Shown: in pieces, positions 27,101-36,429 of the stretch
How positions within the stretch are numbered: the first letter of the stretch is position 1
Layout of the letters: each line of letters begins with the position of its first letter
Assembly (NCBI GenBank): GCA_011009095.1
Contig: VTPC01008294.1
Span: 104,360-168,359 of the forward strand
DNA length: 64,000 nucleotides
Reading direction: 5' to 3'
DNA from: Ignelater luminosus
Taxonomy: Eukaryota > Arthropoda > Insecta > Coleoptera > Elateridae
Notes under the pieces: model-generated
Databases searched by the model: none
What the model saw: the letters and a program-made list of their open reading frames with translations, nothing else
What the model was told of the DNA's origin: nothing
Program-made: the position numbers and the translations under genes

Positions 27101-30100
27101 TGAACAATTACCAAAAGAAATTTTTTTCGAAGGCATAGCATTATTAGAAAAACGCTGGAATAAGTGTGTTAGTGTTAATGATTCTTACATTGAAAAACAA
27201 AATCTTCTTTGTTCTCCAACTTGTTGTTTTCATAGCTAGGTAGATAACATAAAAAACTCTCCTCGTATATTTGCAAAAATAACAAGCCATCAAAAAGTAA
27301 ACCAATCTGTATAGCTTATGAAATGAAAAACTTACATTGGTGATTTACTTATTTATATATACCGAGATAGACAAATGAAATTTAGAGAGCTTAAAGTAGG
27401 TATTTTTTGCCATGTTTTGTGAAGATAATTAAAAACAAATCTTCAATTGTTTTTTCGTACGACCACCATATTGGATTTCTTTAAATGGAATACCCTGTAT
27501 ATGACTCTATATTTGGATAGCGATTTTGAAGACAAATTCAATGATATATGGGTTGCTATACTTATCTTGAAAGGGTTTGGAGATAATTGCTATTCTTTTG
27601 TCAGGGGTTTCTCTATTAAAAAGTATGGAAACACGCTGCTCCTGCAAAAACGGTAAGAGATAGACAAATGAAATTTGGAGAGCTTAAAGTAGGTATTTTT
27701 TGCCATGTTTTGCGAAGAGAGTTAAGATCAAGTCTTCAATTGTTTTTTCGTACGGCCGCCATCTTGAATTCCTTTAAATGGATCACTCTGTACATGACCC
27801 CATATCTCGATAGGGATTTTAATGACGAATTCAATGATATAAGGGTTGCTATACTTATCGCTATTCTTTTGTCAAGGATTTTACTATTAAACAAAAGAAT
27901 AGCGATTATCTCCAAAACCTTTCAAGATAAGCATAGCAACCCTTATATAATTAAATTCGCCTTTAAAATCCCTATCACAATATGTAGTTATGTACAGGGT
28001 GATCCATTTAAAGAAATTCAAGATGGCGGCCGTACGAAAAAACAATTGAAGATTTGATCTTAACTCTCTTCGAAAAATATGGAAAACAATGCCTACTTTA
28101 AGATCTCCAAATTTTATTTGTCTATCTCTTACCGTTTTTGCAGGAGCAGCGTGTTTCCATACTTTTTAATAGGGAAACCCCCAACAAAAGAATAGCGATT
28201 ATTTCCAGACCCTTTCAAGATAAGTACAGCAACCCTTATATCATTGAATTTGTCTTGAAAATCTCTATCCAAATATGAGGTCATATACAGGATGTTCCAT
28301 TTAAAAAAATCCAATATGGCGGCCGTACGAAAAAACAATTGAAGATTCGTTTTTAATTACCTTCGCAAAACATGGCAAAAAATACCTACTTTAAGCTTTC
28401 CAAATTTCATTTGTCTATCTCTTACCGTTTCTGCGGGGGTATCGTGTTTCCATACTTTTTAGAGACCCTGTATGTCACACTTCGTTCATTTCATGGGCTA
28501 TACAGATTGGGTTACATTTTGATGGTTCATTACCTGGGGATATGGATTTCACGCAGCAAATCAGGAAATTGCAAATATAACAGATCTTGAATTATTTATA
28601 AATATAAAAGTACATATCTCAACACCAACAAACTAGAGATGTGCTTGTAATTTTCATTTCTGTGGATCACTTGCAAAGCCTGTAGCTGATAATAGCATTA
28701 CAACAAATCCACAGCTAATGTTAGTAAAAGAATGAGAAAGAATTCTGTGATCAGCTGTAAATTTCTTTTAATCATAGTTACAGACTCAACAACTATCCTA
28801 AGCTGCTTTCATTCAACCCACTGTTTCACAATCTGTTTGAACATAATCAATGTTCACCAATCATGACTAAATATTTACATACTTCAAATAAATGTTTGTT
28901 TCTAATCTATAGATTATGTAGATATGATCCAAAAGTTTCAGTTTACCAATCATATATTTTCCATGATTTAGAAGGGAAAAGTGATTGTATTTGACTCGCA
29001 ATCCTGTTCATCTTAAACATAATTCAAAATTGCAAATCACATTATGAATACTAATAATTTGTCGATAAACAGTGGCATGAACAAAATTGGTTTTAGAATC
29101 ATGAAATTATAAGGTTACGATTTGCTGTATCTTAATAGCAAACTATTTTTGCACAAACTTTATCCAAACTCTTCTAAACATTACAACATACAAGTTATTC
29201 TTGAATTACTAACAATATCACTCAATATTTTTAATTATTCCTTTCATGTGTAAAATTGCACCTTTCATAATTTATCTAAAATGTAGTATAGTCTATTGTG
29301 TTACATTAGAAAATTATGTTAAAGATTTGTTATCTGAGAAAAGTTTTAAATTAAATAAATTCTAAGTGAGCATAAATAATTGCAGTTTTTAGAACTTTGT
29401 CAATAGAAATGACAATAATAATTTTTAAGGTTAGGTTATTGTCATTTATATTTGTTTTAATTTAAATCTGTAAAATCTAAAAAACTCCTATTTAATTTTA
29501 ATTTTTTCCTTTTAATTGCTAATCTATTAAAAACATTTATGCTCACCTGATATAATTATGTTACAGTTTCATGATAAATTACAAAATTAGAAATAAATGC
29601 ATTTGTAGTCTTTTTACATTAAGTTTAAAATGATGTCGTAGCTAATAATTCAGATCTACCAACAACAGATTAAATCCATTGTGAAGACAAAATTTATAGT
29701 CTAATAAATTTCCATATTTAATGCTGATGACAAACTGCTTTGTTGCCAATAGTTATCTGTCAGTTTAAAGTTTGAAGGTTGGAATTTTTGCTGTCATTTC
29801 ATTTGAGGTTACGTTTAGAAAGTAATTTGACAACTCTGCATTACATCATTGTATGATATCATTTTAAACTTACTGTAAAAGACTATATGGGTTAAAACTT
29901 CTCAATATTTCATTTTACAATATCTTCCTTCTCTTAATTAATATCAACCAGAAATTATCTGAAGTAAATTATTAGACAACCCACTCATTCTTAGAAATTG
30001 AGTATGAAATTGTATACTATTCTTGCAATGTTGGTGGGTAGTTTTGCTTTTCTTAAAAATCCATTTTTTAAGTTTGGCATTTCTGGATTGCCTATCTTAT

Positions 30101-31781
30101 GTACCGGATTATTAGTAACTCCACTGACATGTGCATCAATCTGATGTGCGACTTGTGAAGAACCCTTAGTTGGTGACTTCTGCAGAGCTGGCGAACCTAA
30201 TATGAATCACTAATTAAGACGAGTACCTAAGCCTACACAGTGTGCCAAAATTTTAGTGTTTTATGTGAACTTAAAACTATTACTTACCCTTGCTCATGTA
30301 CTCCAATCTTACACAAAAATAATATAATCTCTTGGTTTTTCTTTTTTCTTTTATGTAAAAAATAGGAACAATTTAAAAATAGAAGAATATTTTTAAAATT
30401 GAGTTACTACGGTAAACGTTGATGACATGGTTTTGCTGAACGTTTCATGCTTAACGTGAAAGAACAGTGTATTCATATAAAATTTAATACCGCAAAAATA
30501 ACTATCATGATTTCTTTAAGAAAACAAACTTCAATAATTCCATAGTAGTAAAAGTGGAAAACCTATCATATTTTGAATAACAATAATACTGGCACACTGT
30601 GTATTATAACGAATCAATACCAACAATTGAAATTCCATTTTACCAACCTTTCGCAATTGATGACTGATTTGCAAGTCCATTGCTCTGGCCTGTAGCTTGT
30701 TCTCTATAAATTGGATGGTTTGGATCAGCCAAGTCGAATAATGGTTGAATTACTTCAGGTGGAAAAACTTGATTCTTCTGCCACAAATTTAGTACCCTTA
30801 TCACTTTACTCTGAAATGCAATACAAACTAATTAATAAATGCGCTAACACTGTTAAATCTTAAACAAGAATATTAATTCTCTAATATAGCAAATAGAGTA
30901 TATTATTATGTTCCAAGATGGGAAATTTTTCATGACATCCAAGGGTTAAAATAGAATGTTAAGGTGTGAGGCACCAAAGATTAGCTATAGCAGACTGTGA
31001 TGAAACCTTCCATCAAGGTATCTATATTATTTTATTCACAATCATTTTCAATCAATAAGAAAGTCGCAAAGATGCTTCCCAACCAGTTCGGAAGTAACGA
31101 GATCCCTTTCTGATCAGTTGGAAAGTTATAACTTAATTAAAAGTTAGTAATGGATTTACTACCAAATGATTGTGAATAGAATTACTCAATTATCTTAACT
31201 GTATCTAGTAAAGCAATGATCTCTGTGAAAGTTAAACCCCATAACATTGCAATAAATCTAATCTAACTAATAAGTCAACATCTAGTAATTACCTTATCTT
31301 CTGCTGGACATTTAAATAAGTTTACAAATGTTTGTTGCATATTCTTGGCAAATCTAGGTGCAAAGACATCACGATCGGCACCAAATTGATGGCGTGATTG
31401 TCGTACAATCGAGTCTATTACATAAAGTCCTGGCACTTTATACTCAGGTTTACATTTAAGAATAAACTTTTCTACGCTTTGTACGACGTGTTTGTAAAAT
31501 TTTATGGCCTTTATAGCACCCCGTGTTATAGAAGTCATTTTGGCCTTGGATATTGGAGGCTTGACTTCATAGAGCCCAGAGAGCTGGAAGGAAATTACAT
31601 TTCAATGTTACTGTATTTGTAAAACTAAGAAAACTGGAATCGGATAAACTTTTATTATTATTACTTTTATGCATTTATATGCAATTGTAAGGTAAAATAG
31701 AAACCATAAAATGCGTAGAATAAAAATATAATAGCCAAGTTGTTTATTTACCTCGTTGTTAAACGATTTAACAGCATCCAT
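5573..31781 (-). CDS. SCAF8: SR-related CTD-associated factor 4/8 homologue
   Basis: Spliced gene. Minus-strand coding exons: 31781-31752, 31583-31293, 30810-30648, 30196-30018, 13057-12828, 12770-12608, 9260-9048, 8986-8685, 8610-8409, 8354-6461, 6192-5573. They join in frame to 4,287 nt (1,428 aa plus stop) with GT-AG introns. Order: a CTD-interacting domain in residues 1-about 135 ([26 protein letters not shown] and VLNLWQKN), a [10 protein letters not shown] acidic block, a conserved [21 protein letters not shown] segment, an arginine-serine/arginine-glutamate tract (about 430-515), one RRM (about 524-595; RNP2 LWVGHL, RNP1 RGCAFIVM), then long Pro/Gly/Arg-rich tails. In mammals SCAF4 and SCAF8 bind phosphorylated Pol II CTD and prevent early polyadenylation. 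Vertebrate proteins are about 1,150-1,270 aa; this one is longer because of its tail. Least certain are the exon at 30,196-30,018 and its donor, and whether further exons hide in the 17-kb intron. Confidence 0.9.
6269..6342 (-). repeat. tRNA-like sequence, probable tRNA-derived SINE head
   Basis: Read on the minus strand inside the last SCAF4/8 intron, this has an A-box-like TAGCGTAGTTGG (6,334-6,323) and a B-box-like GGTTCAGATCC (6,290-6,280) at tRNA spacing. A T-stem pairs 4 of 5. An AT-rich tail of TTATTTATTATT-type repeats follows (about 6,225-6,260). The acceptor stem pairs badly and no clean anticodon arm forms, so a SINE head or decayed tRNA fits better than a working tRNA gene. Confidence 0.5.
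9306..9849. repeat. TIR element in SCAF4/8 intron
   Basis: A perfect 17-bp terminal inverted repeat, ATATTAAGGTAGTATCT, lies at 9,306-9,322 with its complement at 9,833-9,849, giving a 544-bp non-autonomous element. The interior has no transposase-like frame. The target duplication is unclear. Confidence 0.65.
10012..10832. repeat. Long inverted repeat with a CAGTGTGTCC-type right end
   Basis: The left arm (about 10,012-10,250) and right arm (about 10,405-10,645) are inverted copies; shared blocks include CCCTATCATGTTTACAT and CAACGTTTCGGTTTC-like sequence. The flank on the right ends GGACACACTGTA at 10,832. This is the reverse of the terminus seen at 24,331, including the subterminal TAAGAGATAC-type motif, so this is probably a related but damaged element. 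The matching left end was not found. Confidence 0.5.
12065..12373. repeat. hAT-type MITE, copy A
   Basis: This 309-bp sequence is the reverse-orientation relative of the element at 36,122-36,429. It starts TGATTCTCAACC and ends GGTTGAGAATCACTG. Interior matches include the CGTCACGGTACACTT block and the CTACGAAGATAGAACCAATCG-like block. The left terminal bases are changed and no clean target duplication remains, so it looks older than copy B. Confidence 0.75.
13259..13390. repeat. Short MITE with a near-perfect 21-bp hairpin
   Basis: The arms at 13,299-13,319 and 13,322-13,342 pair at 20 of 21 positions around a 2-nt loop (core ACTGCATAGAAACA). The pairing extends outward with mismatches to GGCCTGTTGTAC-like ends (about 13,259 and 13,390). 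It lies inside the long SCAF4/8 intron, just upstream (in gene sense) of the exon at 13,057. Confidence 0.6.
14390..16690 (+). pseudogene. Degenerate LINE (endonuclease and reverse transcriptase)
   Basis: Reading across several frames gives, in order, an endonuclease end ([23 protein letters not shown], where the usual SDH is SGH), then reverse-transcriptase pieces: [45 protein letters not shown] (the catalytic YADD box) and a C-terminal [19 protein letters not shown] block followed by a GHI-type segment. Many stops and frameshifts mean it cannot code for a working protein. A small MITE is inserted at 16,279-16,452. Confidence 0.8.
16279..16452. mobile_element. TA-flanked MITE nested in the LINE
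   Basis: It starts CAGTGGAACCTCCATAACTT and ends TTCAACTTATGGGATTCGACTG, an imperfect terminal inverted repeat, with TA on both sides (16,277-16,278 and 16,453-16,454). The 174-bp length, CAGT start and TA target fit a Tc1/mariner/pogo-type non-autonomous element. The LINE frame resumes after it, so it inserted later than the LINE. Confidence 0.75.
17220..17810 (+). pseudogene. Decayed Tc1/mariner-superfamily transposase
   Basis: Broken frames read [20 protein letters not shown] near the start, a middle part with [20 protein letters not shown], and [19 protein letters not shown] near the end. The last piece resembles the PQLRPIERFW segment around the third catalytic residue of IS630/Tc1/mariner transposases. 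Multiple stops are present. Termini were not found, so the element limits are approximate. Confidence 0.55.
18258..18455. repeat. Inverted repeat, about 48-bp arms
   Basis: The left arm contains ACTTATTTGAGAAAAATTAG and the right arm contains its near-complement CTAGTTTTTCTCAAATAAGT. Pairing extends through TTTTTGYAYAAAAA-type sequence on both sides. Likely a small MITE; no target duplication was seen. Confidence 0.5.
18573..18880. repeat. TIR element, about 30-bp ends
   Basis: The left end TATATGGGGGAAGTTCAAAA and the right end (CTTCCCCATATA) are inverted relatives over about 30 bp. The interior is AT-rich and non-coding. Flanking TA dinucleotides are present, but the surrounding sequence is so AT-rich that they prove little. 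Confidence 0.45.
20554..21098. mobile_element. 545-bp fold-back element, TA-flanked
   Basis: It begins CAGGGTGATCATTTTAAAAC and ends with the complement, with TA at 20,552-20,553 and 21,099-21,100. Nearly the whole element is inverted repeat; the arms meet near 20,840 and include matched blocks such as TTGGGAAACTTTCACCCTCC and CAGCCGTTCGTGAA. No transposase is encoded. Confidence 0.85.
21147..21180. repeat. (TA)n microsatellite
   Basis: A run of about 15 TA repeats just after the fold-back element at 20,554-21,098. Simple sequence only. Confidence 0.9.
21447..22623. mobile_element. 1.18-kb compound fold-back element, copy 1
   Basis: TA-flanked (21,445-21,446 and 22,624-22,625), starting CAGGGTCGCTAAAAAGTATA and ending in the inverted form. 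Each arm is itself two diverged tandem units of about 290 bp. Each unit carries AAACACGCT, GGTAAGAGATAGACAAATGA, GTACGGCCGCCAT and AAGGGTTGCTATACTTATCT. The two arms are inverted about a centre near 22,030. Short open frames repeated in it are by-products of the repeats, not a gene. Confidence 0.85.
24331..24697. mobile_element. 367-bp fold-back element, TA-flanked
   Basis: It starts CAGTGTGTCCACATTTCGAT and ends with the complement; TA lies at 24,329-24,330 and 24,698-24,699. The arms (about 24,331-24,510 and 24,530-24,697) match almost throughout. They include a TAAGAGATACGAAGACGGTT-type block near the left end that recurs, diverged, at 10,741-10,832 and 58,266. Confidence 0.85.
26000..27265 (+). 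mobile_element. mariner transposon, about 1.27 kb
   Basis: Terminal inverted repeats are visible: the left end GAGAGAAGTTTTTTAAGTTA (from 26,000) matches the reverse of the right end, which closes AAAAAACTCTCCTCG at 27,265. The match continues through TTATCTACCTAGC on both sides. TA flanks both ends (25,998-25,999 and 27,266-27,267). The size is typical of mariner. It carries the damaged transposase described separately. Confidence 0.85.
26159..27239 (+). pseudogene. mariner transposase, one nonsense codon and one frameshift
   Basis: The N-terminal region has helix-turn-helix character (residues 1-about 110, including [12 protein letters not shown] and [12 protein letters not shown]). The catalytic core follows: VIGDET with the first Asp, [12 protein letters not shown] with the second, and [12 protein letters not shown] with the third, which fits mariner D,D34D spacing. 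Two lesions are visible. A TGA at 26,639-26,641 stands where mariners carry Trp in the ET-W-VHHWDP motif. A frameshift near 26,950-26,962 separates [10 protein letters not shown] from FEELQHPPY. Otherwise the gene runs to its stop inside the right terminal repeat. Confidence 0.9.
27287..28525. mobile_element. TIR element interrupted by a second element
   Basis: The left end CCATCAAAAAGTAAACCAAT (27,287-27,330) is mirrored by the right end ATTGGGTTACATTTTGATGG (28,483-28,525). Both include a CTGTATAGCYYATGAAATGA block. Between them sits copy 2 of the compound fold-back element. The same terminus occurs alone at 2,219-2,275. Confidence 0.65.
27362..28480. mobile_element. Compound fold-back element, copy 2, left end deleted
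   Basis: It matches copy 1 at 21,447-22,623 along its length, with the same two-unit arms and the GTACGGCCGCCAT and TTGCTATACTTATC blocks. The right end closes TTAGAGACCCTG followed by TA. The left end starts at GAGATAGACAAATGA, so about 50 bp of the expected terminus is missing. It also has a shorter centre near 27,860. Confidence 0.8.
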
Positions 31782-32562
31782 CTTTGGAACTTATATAGAC
31801 TTCCACTTTTTACAAATTAATCACCACTAATTTTATTTATGTACATTTTACTAATTTCTGGAATGCCACAAGTCCGCCATTACATTATTTGTCGGCTTGC
31901 TTTGATTGCGTTTGCGTCCTTTACTTTACGGTACTTTATTGAACGTAACGTAGTCGAATTTACAACGTAAAATGTAAGTAGTTCAAACCACACCGTCCCT
32001 AACGAACAAATTCTATACAAAACAAAACATTGTATACGACCAAAATGAATGAAAATAATGTGCTTTTAAAAAATAATAATGTCGTATTATTAAGCTTCTA
32101 AAAATATGTTAATACTGCTTTTTAAATTGTAAACTGTTATAAGTTTCCTAGTTTGCTAGAATAAAGCCGTGTAAAACTAATAAAAATGGGTAAAATTCAA
32201 AGATGAAAATTACTAGATTGGAATAAATATACTTTACTTATTTTTTTTTAAATGCAGACTTTTAGAAAACTTTTTAATTACATACATTTATAGAAACAAA
32301 ATTCTTTTGAATAGTTTTGATGCTAATAAAATATCAATACTTGACTTTAACCAATGAGAAATTTAACCAATGGGAAAAGAAAACCTTTTTTCCAGTATTC
32401 CATTAACTAAACCCGGAATTTGCACTCCGGATTTTTCCGGGATTCGTTTAAAATTGTATAGTATGCTTATAAAGCGTTCTTAAAAATTAAAATGATACAT
32501 TTGGAAACGTGATCATTAGTTTCTTCCCTAATTTAACTCTGTTATACACTTGTATGTAAGAA
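31782..32562. promoter_or_regulatory. Divergent SCAF4/8-MANEA intergenic region
   Basis: The start codons of SCAF4/8 (minus, 31,781) and the MANEA-type gene (plus, 32,563) are 781 bp apart and point away from each other. This stretch must hold both 5' UTRs and core promoters unless a 5' non-coding exon lies elsewhere. I see no convincing TATA box or repeat. A GC-containing island around 31,860-31,990 stands out against the AT-rich background. Confidence 0.5.
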
Positions 32563-33954
32563 ATGGCTTTTTATAAATATAGTAGACGTTGGATTTTATT
32601 ACAGAGATATTGCAAAATATCCATGGTTGTAACTGTTTTATTATGCCTTGTATTGGGTTGCGCTTTAATTAAGAGATATAAAATACCAAGTCTTATAAAA
32701 CCTACAAGCAGCGTACTTTTGACAACCGAAATTATTCGAGCAATACATGTGAACGACAATGAAATTATATCAGCGCGAGATATGTTTAGTGACAGCGAAC
32801 TGCATGTAAAATTACTGAGACAAAAGGTGGAAAGATTAGCAAGAAAAGTTAAAAAATCTAGATCTATTATATTAAACAGTAAAACTATGTTTCCACCAAA
32901 TTATAATGTACACGTATTTTATTATGCATGGTATGCTAATAAACAAGTAGATGGTTATTACAGACATTGGAATCACAGTTACTTACCAAACTGGAAGAAA
33001 GATGGCCAAAAACTATACCCAACAGGTTCCCATGAGCCTGCCCTTGATATAGGATCAAACTTTTACCCAGCTTTAGGATGTTATAGTTCTAAAGACCCAC
33101 AGGTAATAAATACCCACATGAAACAACTAAAAGAAGCTGGTATTGGTGTAATTGTGGTATCGTGGACACCTCCAAAATTTAATGACTCTCCAAATGAAGT
33201 CTTGCCATTATTATTTAGATATGCTGAGCTCCATAAAATAAAAATTGCATTACATATTGAACCATATATCGAAAGAAATCCTATAAATTTATTTGAATAT
33301 CTTAGAGAATTCTTTAAAGAATATAAGAATCATCCTGCTTTATATAAGATGAAAAAGCCCTTAGGTGACAAAGAAGTTCCTGTGGTTTATGTATACGATT
33401 CATATTTAACACCAGCAATTGCTTGGAAAGAATTGTTAAGTACAAAAGGGAATCTGAGTGTAAGAGGAAGTGATGTGGATGCAATCTTTATTGGTTTATT
33501 AGTTGATATACAACATCGATATCATATAAAAAAATCTCATTTTGATGGATTCTACACCTACTTTGCAGCAAACAGTTTTAGTTATGGCAGTACATGGAAA
33601 AATTGGAAAAGTTTAGCAAAATTTGCTGTACAAAATGGATTAATATTTATTCCATCAGTAGGACCTGGTTATATTGATACACAAGTAAGACCATGGAATG
33701 CAAGGAATACTAGACACAGAAGAAATGGTCAATACTATGATGTAGCATGGCGAACTGCTATAAGCAGTAATACAAATTATATATCAATAACAAGTTTTAA
33801 TGAATGGCATGAGGGCACACAAATTGAACCAGCGGTTCCTAAAATAATACCAAATTTTACATATTTAGATTATGAACCTGGAGATCCACAATTTTATTTA
33901 AATTTAACAAAATGGTGGATTGGACAATTTAATAAATCATTAGCAAAAAATTAA
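32563..33954 (+). CDS. MANEA: Glycoprotein endo-alpha-1,2-mannosidase (GH99), intronless
   Basis: 463 codons in one uninterrupted frame, the same size as vertebrate MANEA. Known members are Golgi enzymes that cut glucose-capped mannose from N-glycans, a route around ER glucosidases. The N-terminus has a short basic cytoplasmic part, then a signal anchor (about residues 19-38, MVVTVLLCLVLGCALI), a stem, then the GH99 domain from about residue 108 (NVHVFYYAWYANKQVDGYY, HWNHSYLPNW). The catalytic EWHE pair is present as SFNEWHEGTQIEP with Glu414 and Glu417. The sequence ends in TKWWIGQF, as in relatives. AATAAA lies at 34,459-34,464. The lack of introns could reflect ancestral intron loss or retroposition; the frame is intact and no poly(A) scar was seen. 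Confidence 0.92.
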   Translation: MAFYKYSRRWILLQRYCKISMVVTVLLCLVLGCALIKRYKIPSLIKPTSSVLLTTEIIRAIHVNDNEIISARDMFSDSELHVKLLRQKVERLARKVKKSRSIILNSKTMFPPNYNVHVFYYAWYANKQVDGYYRHWNHSYLPNWKKDGQKLYPTGSHEPALDIGSNFYPALGCYSSKDPQVINTHMKQLKEAGIGVIVVSWTPPKFNDSPNEVLPLLFRYAELHKIKIALHIEPYIERNPINLFEYLREFFKEYKNHPALYKMKKPLGDKEVPVVYVYDSYLTPAIAWKELLSTKGNLSVRGSDVDAIFIGLLVDIQHRYHIKKSHFDGFYTYFAANSFSYGSTWKNWKSLAKFAVQNGLIFIPSVGPGYIDTQVRPWNARNTRHRRNGQYYDVAWRTAISSNTNYISITSFNEWHEGTQIEPAVPKIIPNFTYLDYEPGDPQFYLNLTKWWIGQFNKSLAKN

Positions 33955-34196
33955 ATTCTAGTCGATTTACAAGAAAATATAGTTTTGAGGGCATTACTAA
34001 ATGTGATTTTTAACTAAATTAAATTTATTCAAGAGTCTCAAAATGATTGTTTAATAGGTTGAAATATCAGTTGGTTAAATGTTAGTCACAGAATACAGTT
34101 TTATATCTTCTTGAATAGTTTTGTAGTTAGTATATTAAAATCTGTTAGATTTAGTGGTGTTTTCTGTTTTACCAACTTTTATGGATTGTTCTAATA

Positions 34197-34372
34197 GGAC
34201 ATTTCCATTGACATCATCATCGGCTCTGGGGATCAACAAATATAGCTGTTCATGTTTTAGTTTTTTAATGTGATATTTCACCTCGTGGAAGCAGAGATTA
34301 CTGCTTGTTGATCCCCAGAACAGCTATTGTTACTCCTACTCTCACTTGTAACATCACATGGAAATGCCCCAT
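34197..34372. repeat. Small TIR element in the MANEA 3' region
   Basis: The ends GGACATTTCCATTGACATCA and the reverse complement of CACATGGAAATGCCCC match over about 18 bp. An inner pair, TCTGGGGATCAACAA and TTGTTGATCCCCAGA, is an exact inverted repeat. It overlaps the likely 3' UTR of the mannosidase gene, so it may be transcribed. Confidence 0.55.
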
Positions 34373-36121
34373 TGAATAATAAAATGTACTAGAATAATTG
34401 TGTATATAAAGTTAATGTACCTGAACTAAGTGTTCAAATGCATGTATGTGCAATGGAGAATAAAGTTTTCTATGGAATATTTCTTTCTTCTCTATGATTG
34501 ATTAAGTGGCGGTTTTACATAAGGCACAAGTGAGCAAAACAAGCATGCAATCTCTAAGATTGGTATTCAATAAAATTTAATTTTAGATCTGTTGCTAAAA
34601 ATTAAAATCCAGTTTTTTAAAGGCAAAACTTAACCAGTTCTACTAGTAACCAAATCGCCCACATTCTCAAATAAACAGCAGCGAACGACACACAACGAAT
34701 AGGTTGTTGGATGAGCACATGCTGGCTTTGCTCAAGCTGCTGTGCATTAATCTAATGTAAGATTCTCATACCAGCACAGTTTGTGAAATAGAGTGGGGGT
34801 ATAGCAAGTAAATGGACAAGTTGAGCAATGCTCAAACATCAGATAGTAATAACTTGTGGGTTACAGTTGTATTGATGTTGGTGACATTCTGATGCATGGA
34901 AAGGAATGAAATAATTATTTCATTACAGAAATTCTTTTCAAGTTATTTGTTTGATAAAAAACTAGAAATTAAAAAATTAAGTGGAACTCAACTCAATTTA
35001 AATTTGCCACGAGCTGTCACCGATTGCTATACATCAATCCTAAATGTTTGACATTCCATGACAGTTCTGAGAATCATGGGGACAGATTGGGAGGTATGTT
35101 GGAGATTCAAGTAGGTTAAGTCCAAATAAACCTGTAGTATTTATAGGCTCTTGATTTTGATGCTTCCTTATTAAGATGTACAACGCAAATATAGAGTAAT
35201 ACATAAAACCCATAATTTCTTTACTGCAAGTACCCTAGAAAAGCCTGAAACAGGTTGATTTTCTACACTCCGTTGCAAATTTATAACTGCACTTAGTTTC
35301 TTGTTAGTTTGAATAACAAGATCTAAATAACAGACTGGTAGAAAATCAGGCACCTTCTGTAGAATAAGGAGTTTTTAAAAGCAGTTAAAATTGGGAAGTC
35401 ATTTAAAATAATTGGTTTCTAAGCATACAGTACAAGTCTAAACAAAACTTAGATATGGTTATAAATTTGCAATAAGGTGTATTATAAAAATATTTTTAAG
35501 ATACATTCATCTTTCAGCATTCATTAGTTTCAAAGCAATGGCGTTACAATCAACCCTTTTAAAATAAAACCTTTGTTCAGTAGGTAGTACCCAGCAAATA
35601 GTACTTTGTACAACACTGCTGTGTTGTTGATATTACTTGGCACTTCCAGGTAATGTGTTTAAATTGTGTAAAAATGTAAAATGATGTCACTTTCTTAATA
35701 TTTAAAATCAAGGTAGTCAGATGAATAAACTACTATTGTTATTATTAAACATAATCAAAGAAGAATTTAACATTATAGCAAGTACTAGTCCAAGCGGTAA
35801 CCGTAAAATGTTGTCCATCATCAAACATCTAGCAGATTTATGGAAAAATAAAAAACTAAGATGTTTATATTTAATTTATTTTATTTATCTAGCTTTTTAG
35901 AAGACCTGAAGACGGTTGTTAATTTTTATACAGCCAAAACATGCATGTAGTCATGCATTTATTAAAATAAAAGGTTATTGGGAAGTGTCATTATTTGACA
36001 TTTTACGTTAAACATCTGACAACTAATGTCATAGTCAAATAACAAGCATGCGTTTCAACCAACTAGGTTAGTCATGTACCACATGAATAATGGACTTATA
36101 ATTGCCAGGATTTGCTTAGAC

Positions 36122-36429
36122 CAGTGATTCTCAACCACTGTGCCACAGCAATTTAGTGTGCTGTGAGATTTTTGAAATCTGCCGCCACTACGAATACCCA
36201 TACATAAGCGACGTCAGACAAGTAGTTCGATTGGTTCTACCTTCGTAGCGGGGACTGACTGAACCAATGCGCATGACTATTACAGTTCTGGACTGGTTCT
36301 AGATTTAACCCAAACAAAGCTATATACTAGTTTAGTAAAATTCTTTTAAATCTATCTTATCGTTAGTGTGCCGCCAAATTTTTAAATTATTAAAAGTGTA
36401 CCGTGACGAAAAAAGGTTGAGAATCACTG
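36122..36429. mobile_element. hAT-type MITE, copy B, with 8-bp target duplication
   Basis: The ends are CAGTGATTCTCAACC and GGTTGAGAATCACTG, perfect 15-bp inverted repeats. They are flanked by a perfect 8-bp direct repeat GCTTAGAC at 36,114-36,121 and 36,430-36,437. The 8-bp duplication and CAGTG terminus are diagnostic of the hAT superfamily. It is 308 bp, encodes nothing, and is the inverted relative of copy A at 12,065-12,373. Confidence 0.93.

Larger units (their letters stand above)
13058..30017 (-). other. Long transposon-filled intron of SCAF4/8
   Basis: Inferred from the phase-0 donor at 30,018 and phase-0 acceptor at 13,057. It holds a LINE fragment, a Tc1/mariner-superfamily relic, a mariner, several TIR and fold-back elements and the hairpin MITE, all listed separately. 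The remainder (for example 22,700-24,300, 24,700-26,000 and 28,540-30,000) is AT-rich with no exon I can recognise. Small additional exons cannot be excluded. Confidence 0.6.
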
